DNA of 22,766 nt from Deltaproteobacteria bacterium. GTDB taxonomy: Bacteria > Desulfobacterota_C > Deferrisomatia > Deferrisomatales > JACRMM01. The notes beneath the pieces were generated by a model that saw nothing but the letters and a program-made list of their open reading frames with translations, ran no database searches and was not told the DNA's origin. The stretch covers positions 1 through 22,766 of the forward strand of contig JACRCS010000655.1 of the NCBI GenBank assembly GCA_016218905.1. The letters are read 5' to 3'. The stretch's first letter is position 1; each line of letters opens with the position of its first letter. The position numbers and the translations under genes are program-made. Of the stretch, positions 1 to 6,152 are shown piece after piece.

Positions 1-81
1 GGCAGCAAACAGGCGGCGAGCCCGCTCGTCCAGCGCCGGGCTGAGCAGGTCAAATCGCCGCTTCAGCGCGTCCTCGTCCAT
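1..81 (-). CDS. ISAzo13-like transposase, N-terminal fragment at window edge
   Basis: Reading leftward from an ATG at 81, the frame is open to the window edge and gives 27 residues beginning MDEDALKRRFDLLSP and containing LDERARRLFAA. This resembles the N-terminus of ISAzo13-family transposases, where an alanine/arginine-rich 'R..F..L.P.LDER.RRL.AA' segment precedes the helix-turn-helix. The rest lies outside the window, so no catalytic residue can be seen. No strong ribosome binding site precedes the ATG. The family call rests on recalled pattern alone. Confidence 0.55.
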   Translation of the reverse strand, partial: MDEDALKRRFDLLSPALDERARRLFAA

Positions 82-449
82 GGAGCGCAGGATACCGCGA
101 AAACAAAACTTTTGCGCCCTTTATTTCGTAACGGCCCCTAAGCTCTTCGGAAGCCTTCCAAAGCGGGGCCCACGGCCCCTGTTCGTGGGAAAAGGCGAAG
201 ACGCTTGGACGAACTGCAGGAGAGAACGTGAAGGCAAGACGGAGACGGCGGGGCTTACTGAAGCGCTCCTCTCCGAGGTGCCGCCGTCCGGGAACGGGGA
301 GGATCTCGCGGACTGTCACCCCGGCCCGGGAGGCGGACTGCACCTCCGGCTCCAGGAAGGCGTGTACCGGCGTGGGACCCTGCCCTGCCGCCGGAAGAGG
401 CTGTTTGGCTGCCTGACATCGGGACGACGGAGGAGAGGCGTTCGAAGAG
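82..449. other. Intergenic stretch, possible IS terminus
   Basis: No convincing gene is seen between the transposase start and the HMA_2 gene end. Open frames here are arginine/proline-rich and look non-coding. Positions about 98-142 are clearly richer in A/T than the surroundings and lie just upstream of the transposase start. They may contain the terminal inverted repeat of the insertion sequence, but the partner end is outside the window so this cannot be tested here. Confidence 0.4.
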
Positions 450-869
450 TCAGAGCCCGGCCGCTCGCCGGGCGCGGGAGGGAGAAGAACCTCCTGAGCG
501 GCTGCGGGCCCCCGCCTCCGCCCGCTCACTGCCCGCCAGTCCGGAACCGAGCGCGTCGAGCCGCCGCGTGAGGGCGTCCCTGCGCTCGGGCCTCAGCCTC
601 AGGTCTGGCAACTCCGCCCACAGGTCGGGCGGAATCCGGAAGGGGTCATACTCAATCACGACGGAGCGCCCGAACGGATTCACCCGGATCGACCGGACAC
701 CGGGCACCGCGGCGGCGGCCCGGTCGACCTCGATGTCGCGGGCGAGTCCGAGGCCGCCGGGCAGGATCCGGAACCGGATCCTGGAGGGGATGTGGTGGGC
801 GATCTCCAGGTGGGGCGCGATCCGGAGCACCGTCTCGACCACGTCGCGCCACGGGATCCCGCCCTTCAT
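450..869 (-). CDS. HMA_2-like heavy-metal-associated domain protein
   Basis: This gene encodes a 139-residue protein starting MKGGIPWRDVVETV. The core has the HMA_2-type pattern: 'HHIPSRIRFRI' (beta strand), then a helix with 'DIEVDRAAAAVPGV', then 'SIRVNPFGRSVVIEYDP'. This is a ferredoxin-like beta-alpha-beta fold without the CxxC metal site of classical HMA domains. Such proteins occur near P1B-type ATPases; their role is not established. After about residue 105 the sequence is Arg/Ser/Gly-rich. The start overlaps the end of the metK remnant by ATGA (866-869), so translation is probably coupled. A second HMA_2-like copy lies at 1397-1732 on the other strand. Confidence 0.62.
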   Translation of the reverse strand: MKGGIPWRDVVETVLRIAPHLEIAHHIPSRIRFRILPGGLGLARDIEVDRAAAAVPGVRSIRVNPFGRSVVIEYDPFRIPPDLWAELPDLRLRPERRDALTRRLDALGSGLAGSERAEAGARSRSGGSSPSRARRAAGL

Positions 870-1411
870 GCGCTGCCGCTCGTCCGCAAGAGCTCGGCCC
901 GATCGGTCACCTCCCACGGCACGCCGATGTCCATCCGCCCCATGTGGCCGTAGGCGGCGAGCTTCCGGTAGAACCCTCCCTTCACCAGAGTGGGCAGCCG
1001 GCGCAGGTTGAACTGGCGGACGATCCCTCCCACGCGGAAGTCGAAGTGCCTCTCGACGAGGGCGGCGATTCGGTCGTCGGAGATCCGACCGGTGCCGAAG
1101 GTCTGGACCTGGACGCTGACCGGTCGCGCCGCTCCGATCGAGTAGGTGAGGTGCACCTCGCACTGGTTCGCGAGGCCCGCGGCGACGACGTTCTTCGCGG
1201 CGTAGCGCGCAGCGTAGGCCCCGACCCGGTCGATCCGGGAAGGGTCCTTGCCCGAGAGGGCCGCGCCGCTGTGGCGCGAGTACTCTCCGTAGGTGTCGAC
1301 GGCGTTCTTGCGCCCCGTCAGCCCGGAGTGCGTCGACGGCCCGCCGATGAGGAAGGGGCCGTCCGGGTTGATGAAGATCCGGGTCTCCCGGTCGGGCCGG
1401 ATCTCCGCATC
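866..1411 (-). pseudogene. metK: S-adenosylmethionine synthetase, C-terminal remnant
   Basis: MetK makes S-adenosylmethionine from methionine and ATP. Only about the last 180 residues are recognisable, against roughly 390 in the family. Present are 'TRIFINPDGPFLIGGP', 'SGLTGRKNAVDTYGEYSRHS', 'GAALSGKDPSRIDRVGAYAA', 'RYAAKNVVAAGLA' and the end 'AAYGHMGRMDIGVPWEVTD'. The SRHSGAAL wording suggests a divergent MetK subgroup. Homology stops near 1397-1411. The frame stays open to 1534, but that extension reads as unrelated sequence because it is antisense to an HMA_2-like gene. The N-terminal catalytic domains are lost, so activity is not expected. The gene ends in an ATGA overlap with the downstream HMA_2 gene. 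Confidence 0.85.
1376..1403. repeat. Short inverted repeat at the metK/HMA_2 junction
   Basis: GATCCGG at 1376-1382 is matched by its reverse complement CCGGATC at 1397-1403, with 14 bases between. The right arm sits where recognisable metK coding (minus strand) stops and recognisable HMA_2 coding (plus strand) starts. It could be microhomology at a rearrangement point, or chance in GC-rich DNA. Confidence 0.4.
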
Positions 1412-1732
1412 AAGGTCGGTGAGGCGAAAGGTTCCCCGGCCGTGGCCCGGCGGATCGAGCGCGCACTTAGACTGTTGGATGGCGTGCACCGGGTGGAGGC
1501 GAACCCGACGACGGGAAACGTGCTCGTCCTCCATCGGCCCGAACGGGCGACCCAGGCCGAGATCCTTCGCGAAATCCAGGCGCTCGGCTACCTAAACGAA
1601 CCCCCGATTCGCATCGGCCAGGCGAAGACGATCACCGCGAGCGAATCCGCTCTCGCCGAGAAACTCGCAGAGACGCTGGCCAAGGGCATCACCGAATTCG
1701 CCCTTCAAAGATTGGTGGCGGCCATCATCTGA
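1397..1732 (+). pseudogene. HMA_2-like protein, 5' end missing
   Basis: The plus-strand frame reads PDLRIKVGEAKGSP, then 'AVARRIERALRLLDGVHRVE', then 'ANPTTGNVLVLHRP', ending at TGA 1730-1732. This matches the HMA_2 pattern (R-[IL]-R/K strand, 'RIE.AL..L.GV..VEANP.TG.VLV' core). The C-terminus is an amphipathic helix ending LQRLVAAII. Family members normally have a start about ten residues before the 'RLRIKV' strand, but no in-frame ATG, GTG or TTG lies there. The nearest is GTG 1329, inside antisense metK. The start therefore seems to have been lost at the junction near 1400. Expression from GTG 1329 is possible but unsupported by a ribosome binding site. Confidence 0.55.
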
Positions 1733-1811
1733 CCGCCTCTCGACGCGCGCAGCGCCGCCGGGTCCGTGACGCGCGGGTTGCGGCGGGGCCGATCTTCCCT
1801 GCCCCGAGAGC

Positions 1812-2405
1812 TCACAGCCCCTCGCTCTCCCGCGACCCCGAACGCCACTGCCCTCTTCGCTGCGCCTCGGGCTCCCCGCCGGCGGGCTCGACCGTGTCGC
1901 CACCCGGGACCGGCGTGGGCGTCGGCGGCACTTCGGACGCCGCGACGACCGGCTCGGTCGGTTCGGTGTGCGCCGCTTCGGAGCGCGTCCCTGCGGGACG
2001 CCCGGCGGTCTCTGCGGTTCGCCTCGGACGAGCAACCCCGGGCGAGACCGCGGCGGTTGCCACATCCCTGACGCCTCCGACCACACCCACGAGCACGTCC
2101 GCAGCGCCCGCCGTGAGGTCCGCGGCAAGGTTCCTCGCGCCGCCGACGACCTCGGTTCCAACCGTCTGCGTCGCCTGGACCGCGCCCGTAAGCACGTTCT
2201 GCACGACCCCGACACCCTCGCTTGCCACGGCCCCCGCGCTCCGGAGGGTCCCGGAGACCGTGTTGCGGAGCAGGCCCAGGAGCTCCGCCTCGATATCGCC
2301 GACGGCTCGAAGCGCCCCGATCACCCCGTCCGTCAGCGTGGCTCTCACTCTCGGCCCCTCGGCAGTCGTGCTCCCGGTCGGCTCCCTTTCCTCGTACCGT
2401 TCCAT
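1812..2405 (-). CDS. Gly/Ala/Val-rich amphipathic-helix protein, unknown function
   Basis: This 197-residue protein starts MERYEEREPTGS at an ATG preceded by a strong Shine-Dalgarno (AAAGGAGGAGCAAG). Residues about 20-125 are rich in Ala, Gly and Val with regular hydrophobic spacing ('TDGVIGALRAVGDIEAELL', 'VGVVQNVLTGAVQATQTVG', 'VVGGVRDVATAAVSPGV'). That suggests long amphipathic helices, as in phasins or apolipoprotein-like surface binders. Residues 126-197 are Pro/Thr/Glu/Arg-rich and probably disordered. There is no signal peptide. It lies among HMA_2 and DUF5132-like genes, so a membrane-surface accessory role is possible, but this is inference. Confidence 0.62.
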   Translation of the reverse strand: MERYEEREPTGSTTAEGPRVRATLTDGVIGALRAVGDIEAELLGLLRNTVSGTLRSAGAVASEGVGVVQNVLTGAVQATQTVGTEVVGGARNLAADLTAGAADVLVGVVGGVRDVATAAVSPGVARPRRTAETAGRPAGTRSEAAHTEPTEPVVAASEVPPTPTPVPGGDTVEPAGGEPEAQRRGQWRSGSRESEGL

Positions 2406-2766
2406 CTTGCTCCTCCTTTCTTCGGCGAGCGGCTGTTACACGCCTCTCGCGAAGAGCTATCTGATCGCGAGAGAATTTCCGCGCGCTCGCAACCTGCCCT
2501 CTGTACTCACCTTATGCCCGGGCGATTCCCAGTCAACGTGTCGCATTCCGATATCTGGAGGATCTGCGGCTTGGAGCGAAAACCGACTCATGGCCGCCCA
2601 TCGGGTCGGAACCCGGGTAGATGACGGGTTGCGAGGGGGACCGCCGCGGAAGCGCGCAAATCGTCATCCGCCGTTCACGGGTCCGCAACATCGCCCTGCT
2701 ACGATCCCCTCGAGCCATCCGCGCCAAAGAGTGAAGCGGGCGCCGAGGCACGTGGAGGTGCTGAAA
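2406..2766. other. Intergenic region, nothing recognised
   Basis: This region separates the divergent amphipathic-helix gene (minus) and the glycosyltransferase fragment (plus), so it must carry their promoters if both are transcribed. Only the minus-strand ribosome binding site next to 2405 and a plus-strand GGAGG at 2754-2758 are clear. Open frames crossing it have Arg/Ser/Pro-rich, non-protein-like composition. Confidence 0.5.
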
Positions 2767-2862
2767 ATGGACGGACTCACCGTGGTTTCCGGTTCGACCG
2801 TGGCTTCTCGGTTCCATGCCGCTCTACGCGCCGTGCGGATAGCGGAGAGAGCGATCCGATGA
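2767..2862 (+). CDS. Possible 31-residue coupled small ORF
   Basis: ATG 2767 follows GGAGG (2754-2758) with eight bases of spacing, and opens a 31-residue frame that begins MDGLTVVSGSTVASRF and ends in a basic helix-like stretch. Its TGA (2860-2862) overlaps the ATG of the glycosyltransferase fragment (ATGA). Good ribosome binding and start-stop overlap argue for translation, perhaps as a leader or coupling peptide. No family is recognised, and it could be chance. Confidence 0.3.
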   Translation: MDGLTVVSGSTVASRFHAALRAVRIAERAIR

Positions 2863-3329
2863 GCGCCGGGCAGAGGGGAGGCCGCCCTTCCCTGGACTCG
2901 TGGCGGGAAGCCTTCGACCGGATCTTGCCGGGGCATGTGCGGCGAGTGCTCGTCCTCACCGCGGGCTACGGGGCCGGACACAATCAGGCCGCGAAGGCTC
3001 TACGGCGGCTCCTCGGCGAGCTCCGCCAGGAGGTGGACGTCCGGGTCCTCGATATGCTGGCCGCTCCGGCAGGGCGCGAGCGAGTGCGACAACTGGAGCG
3101 TTACTACGCCTGCATTCGGTGCTTCCCTCGAGCCTACCACACGACCTACCGAACCCTGGCCCGCATCCCCGGCGTCCTCTCCTTCCTCTCACGCCCGTAC
3201 TGGTCGCCGAGCCTCTCGGCCTTCGAAGAGCTCGGCCCCGACGTGATCTTCGCCACCCACGTCTACGGCGCGAGGATCGCCGAGCGTCTGAAAGCGCGGG
3301 AGCCGAAGTTCGTGACGGCGGGCATCGCC
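2859..3329 (+). pseudogene. MGDG-synthase-like glycosyltransferase, N-terminal fragment
   Basis: Enzymes of this family (MGDG synthase/UgtP, related to MurG) add sugars to diacylglycerol. The fragment has the family N-terminal domain: 'VRRVLVLTAGYGAGHNQAAK' with the glycine-rich GYGAGH loop at about residues 36-41, 'VRVLDMLA', 'YYACIRCFPRAYHTTYRTLA', then 'LGPDVIFATHVYGARIAERL' and 'EPKFVTAGIA'. Homology ends at about residue 157 (base 3329), just where the family continues with 'TD' and the acceptor-lobe helices. The frame continues to 3803 but becomes Ser/Pro/Arg-rich and lies antisense to the PAP2 gene. The C-terminal nucleotide-sugar-binding domain is absent, so the product cannot be an active transferase. 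Confidence 0.75.
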
Positions 3330-3584
3330 GGTGGAGGCAGTCCGAGCGGGACTCCTCGGAGGTCCACTCCGGGATTCGTCAGGAGAGAATCGTCAGGCAG
3401 GGGAGGGCTGAGCCGGAGCCCCTTCTGCCGATCAGGCGGCCTGGGGCGTTACCGTGACCCTCCCGCGGCCCCAATCCTCCCCGAGTTGCCCCAGTGCAGC
3501 AGCTCCAACTCTCCGTCGTGGTTCTCGGCCACTGCCGTACGCTCTCGACCCAATCCCCCGGTTTGCGTACTAGACTGCCATCCA
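3330..3584. other. Unassigned segment after the truncated glycosyltransferase
   Basis: This segment separates the abrupt end of glycosyltransferase homology from the stop codon of the convergent PAP2 gene. Two overlapping minus-strand frames near 3440-3590 are open (one contains ENHDGELELLHWGN, the other RKPGDWVESVRQW), but neither gives a recognised protein. GGGGC/GCCCC complements around 3450-3493 could fold. It may be a remnant of whatever removed the glycosyltransferase 3' half. Confidence 0.35.
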
Positions 3585-4157
3585 TCAAAAGCGTCCCGCG
3601 GCCAGATGCAGCACGCCGAAGCCGATTCCGGATCCCAGGAGAGCCCCCGCCAGCACGTCCGTCGGGTAGTGGACGCCGAGACATACCCGGGAGAGGCCGA
3701 TCACCATGGCCGTCGGAAGGAAGAGTCTGCCCGATCCGGGAACGGTTTGGGAGAGGACGCTCCAGGCCGCAAAGGCCGTCATCGTGTGGCCCGACGGGAA
3801 TGAGAACCGGTCCGGCGGCGCGAGCAGACAACGGACTTCCGTGCAGGTCTCGAAGGGACGCGGTCTTCCCGCCGCGCGCTTCACGCACACGAACACCAGA
3901 GTCGAGATTCCGACGGCCAGTGCCGCCCAGAACGCGGCGGACGCGCCCCGGGTACCCCCGAAGCCGAGAAGAGACGCAGCCACCGCGACCCAGAGCGGCC
4001 CGTCACCGAGACGGCTCGCGGCCACGAAGAAGATCCGCAGCCAACCGCGGGCCCCGAGCGAAGAGAGGCACCGGACCGCCCTCGCCTCGCCGTGTGTGAG
4101 GCGTGCCGAGCATCTCAGCGCTGCGCCCCGAACCGTCGCCAAGGCGGGAATGCTCAT
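3585..4157 (-). CDS. PAP2-family membrane phosphatase
   Basis: This is a 190-residue membrane phosphatase of the PAP2 superfamily, likely acting on a lipid phosphate (phosphatidate, undecaprenyl-PP or a lipid A-type substrate). All three signature motifs are present: KRAAGRPRP (93-101, K-x6-RP), PSGHT (121-125) and SRVCLGVHYPTD (SR 156-157, catalytic H163, D167). Hydrophobic segments lie at about 54-67, 74-92, 126-138, 145-158 and 168-185. The ATG is preceded by GAGGAA at suitable spacing. It converges with the truncated diacylglycerol glycosyltransferase. The pair would fit glycolipid synthesis, but the partner is broken here. Substrate cannot be told from sequence. Confidence 0.88.
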   Translation of the reverse strand: MSIPALATVRGAALRCSARLTHGEARAVRCLSSLGARGWLRIFFVAASRLGDGPLWVAVAASLLGFGGTRGASAAFWAALAVGISTLVFVCVKRAAGRPRPFETCTEVRCLLAPPDRFSFPSGHTMTAFAAWSVLSQTVPGSGRLFLPTAMVIGLSRVCLGVHYPTDVLAGALLGSGIGFGVLHLAAGRF

Positions 4158-4406
4158 GAAGTTTCCTCAGGAAAAGGTTTCCGCCTGTCCCGAGGCGCAT
4201 TCTACGCACCGGAGGTGAGCAGCCGCTTTCCGCGTCGTGAAGGTTTCGTTACGGGTGCACCCGCTGCCGAGACGCAGTCGGGCTTTCGATAAAGACCCCC
4301 TCGCCGCGGACTCCCCAAGGCTGGGCAAGAATTCACGAAACCGTAATACCGCCGACGCCTGCCCGCAAAGTCAGTCCCGCTACACTGGAATGACCTGCGC
4401 TGGGGA

Positions 4407-4700
4407 TTACAGGCTTTCAGGGCTCGACGGCCGATCGGGAACGCGTTCCGGCCGGGGCCTGGGGTGGGCGGCTGCGAGCTCCGACTCCCGCTCGGACCGG
4501 ACTTCGGCCACGAGATCGCTCATCTGCTCTCCGGACTCGGCGGCCACCTCCTTCATCTTGTCCCCCCAGCCCGAGGTAGGCCTTGATCAACGACTTCCCG
4601 AGCGGACGCACAGCGACCGCGAGGGCCGGCAGATGACGGGCGCGATGCTGCCGCGCCCGAGGGCTTCCGGAAGGTCAAGACTCCGGGAAACGTCCGCAAA
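4407..4700 (-). pseudogene. DUF5132-like small membrane protein, two frameshifts
   Basis: Three successive minus-strand pieces join into one DUF5132-like protein: 'LGRGSIAPVI' (frame 1), 'LPALAVAVRPLGKSLIKAYL' (frame 2) and 'DKMKEVAAESGEQMSDLVAE' followed by VRSERESE (frame 1 again), ending at TAA 4407-4409. The family pattern is a hydrophobic N-terminal segment, then RPL.K..IK....L.DK..E..AE..E...DLVAE. The first shift is near 4630-4636 (one base missing). The second falls in a run of six C on the plus strand (4562-4567; one base extra). Uninterrupted, it would be about 90 residues. The shifts compensate, so either a decayed gene or base-call errors is possible. The 249 bases from 4158 to 4406 hold nothing I recognise. 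Confidence 0.45.
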
Positions 4701-4749
4701 CGCAATATGCGCTTTACAGAGCCGTGGAGGTTTCGCGCCGGCGCTTGGC

Positions 4750-5868
4750 TCAGAGTTCGTCCAGAGGGAGGCGAATCTCGAACTCGGCCCCCTCTCCGAC
4801 GACACTTCGCACGCCGATGGAGCCGCCCATCGCTTCCGTGAGGGTTTTCGCGAAGTAGAGGCCGAGACCGGTCCCGTTCTTCAGCAGGGTCTCTTTGCCG
4901 CCGCGGAAGAACTTCTCGAAGATGTGGGGAATCTCCTCTTCGGGGATCCCGAGACCGTCATCGGCTACCCGGATCGAGAGGTTCCGTGCGTCCGAGGGCC
5001 GGCACGAGAGCTCGACCGTGCCTCCGTCGCGCCCGTACTTGACCGCGTTGTCGAGGAGGCTCGAAAGGACGATCTTGGCCGAGGGAGCGTTGACGCGGAG
5101 GTTCGGAAGTCCGGGGGGGAGGTCCAGGTGCAGCCGGCTCCCACGCTCGCTCAGCGCCGTCGCGAACAGCTCGGCCACGGGGGCGACGAGGTCCCGAGGC
5201 GAGATGCAGTCGTCGGGCAGTTCCAGGTCGCCGCGTTCGATTCGCCGCAGGAGCAGCATGTCCTCGGCCATCCCGAAGAGATAACGCGAGCTCCGGTGGA
5301 TGGCACCGGAGTACGACCGGCGCTTCTCCGGGTCGAGGAGGTGCCCGTGTTCGTGCAGCCGTCCCGAAAAGCCGCTGACGACGAGCAGGTGGTTCTTCAG
5401 CTCGTGGAAGAGCATGTCCTGCAGGTCGAGGAGGAAGGCCTCCCGCTTGAGTGCGGCCTCGGCCCGGGCGGCCGACGCCTTCTCGGCGCGCGTCCGGTCG
5501 ATCAGCTTCCTGACTCGGAGGACGATCTCCTCGACAGCAAAGGGCTTGGCCACGTAGTCGTCGGCGCCCAGGGCGAGGCCGCCGACCCGGTCCTCGGCCG
5601 ACGCGAGCGCCGTGAGCATGAGGATGGGGGTGCCGGACACTCGCTGATCCTTGTTCGCTCGAACGAGCCTGCAGATTTCGCGGCCGTCGAGGTCCGGGAG
5701 CATGAGGTCCAGGAGGACCAGGTCCGGGTGCTCGCTGCCGATCACCCGGCAGGCGGTCAACCCGTCGGCCGCCCGTAAAGGCGTGAAGCCGTGCCGCTCG
5801 AGGTTGTACTCGAGCAGGTCTCCCACTTCCGGTTCGTCTTCGACGATCAGGACGGTCGCCTGAGCCAT
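4750..5868 (-). CDS. Response-regulator/histidine-kinase hybrid (REC-HisKA-HATPase)
   Basis: This is a 372-residue cytoplasmic signalling protein. Residues 4-123 form a receiver domain with acidic pocket E10/D11, phospho-acceptor D54 (LLDLMLPD), T86 and K108 (VAKPF). A short coiled linker with 'RAEKASAARAEAALKREAFL' leads to a HisKA-type helix with H155 in 'MLFHELKN', then a HATPase domain with N-box 'LLDNAVKYGRD', G1 'VADDGLGIPEE', F-box 'IFEKFFRG' and G2 'NGTGLGLYFAK'. There is no membrane segment or sensor domain. Phosphorylation of the receiver, or a partner kinase, probably controls it. ATG 5868 is chosen because GGAAGGAG precedes it; the frame is open to an earlier ATG at 5946 with no homology. 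Confidence 0.88.
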   Translation of the reverse strand: MAQATVLIVEDEPEVGDLLEYNLERHGFTPLRAADGLTACRVIGSEHPDLVLLDLMLPDLDGREICRLVRANKDQRVSGTPILMLTALASAEDRVGGLALGADDYVAKPFAVEEIVLRVRKLIDRTRAEKASAARAEAALKREAFLLDLQDMLFHELKNHLLVVSGFSGRLHEHGHLLDPEKRRSYSGAIHRSSRYLFGMAEDMLLLRRIERGDLELPDDCISPRDLVAPVAELFATALSERGSRLHLDLPPGLPNLRVNAPSAKIVLSSLLDNAVKYGRDGGTVELSCRPSDARNLSIRVADDGLGIPEEEIPHIFEKFFRGGKETLLKNGTGLGLYFAKTLTEAMGGSIGVRSVVGEGAEFEIRLPLDEL

Positions 5869-6152
5869 CGGGCTGCTACTCCTTCCCCAGGGTGTGACCC
5901 CGGAAACGCCTGAGTTGCGGGGTTCCCCAGTTTCTCCCAATAACATGACGAGGCGGTGAACGCGGGATGAACGTTCGGGCCCGCGTAGCGAACGCGCTGT
6001 CCCGAGAATGCCCAGGGGATGTGCGAGATTGTAGAAGAGCGGTCTTACGAGGGCTTTTAGGAGAGGTTAAGGTTGCGTGAATCGGATATCCTCGGGGGTA
6101 ACGCCGCAGGAGCGAGCGTCCTGGGCAGTGCTGTTCACGGAAGGGAACCGGA

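Noticed and set aside
1329..1396. GTG 1329 as the true start of the plus-strand HMA_2 gene
   Set aside because: The codons 1329-1396 are antisense to conserved metK coding and have no HMA_2 homology or ribosome binding site.
4237..5778. Long plus-strand open frame opposite the histidine kinase
   Set aside because: It is antisense to a kinase whose motifs are all present. Its own translation is Arg/Gly/Glu-rich with no known domain, as expected in high-GC DNA.
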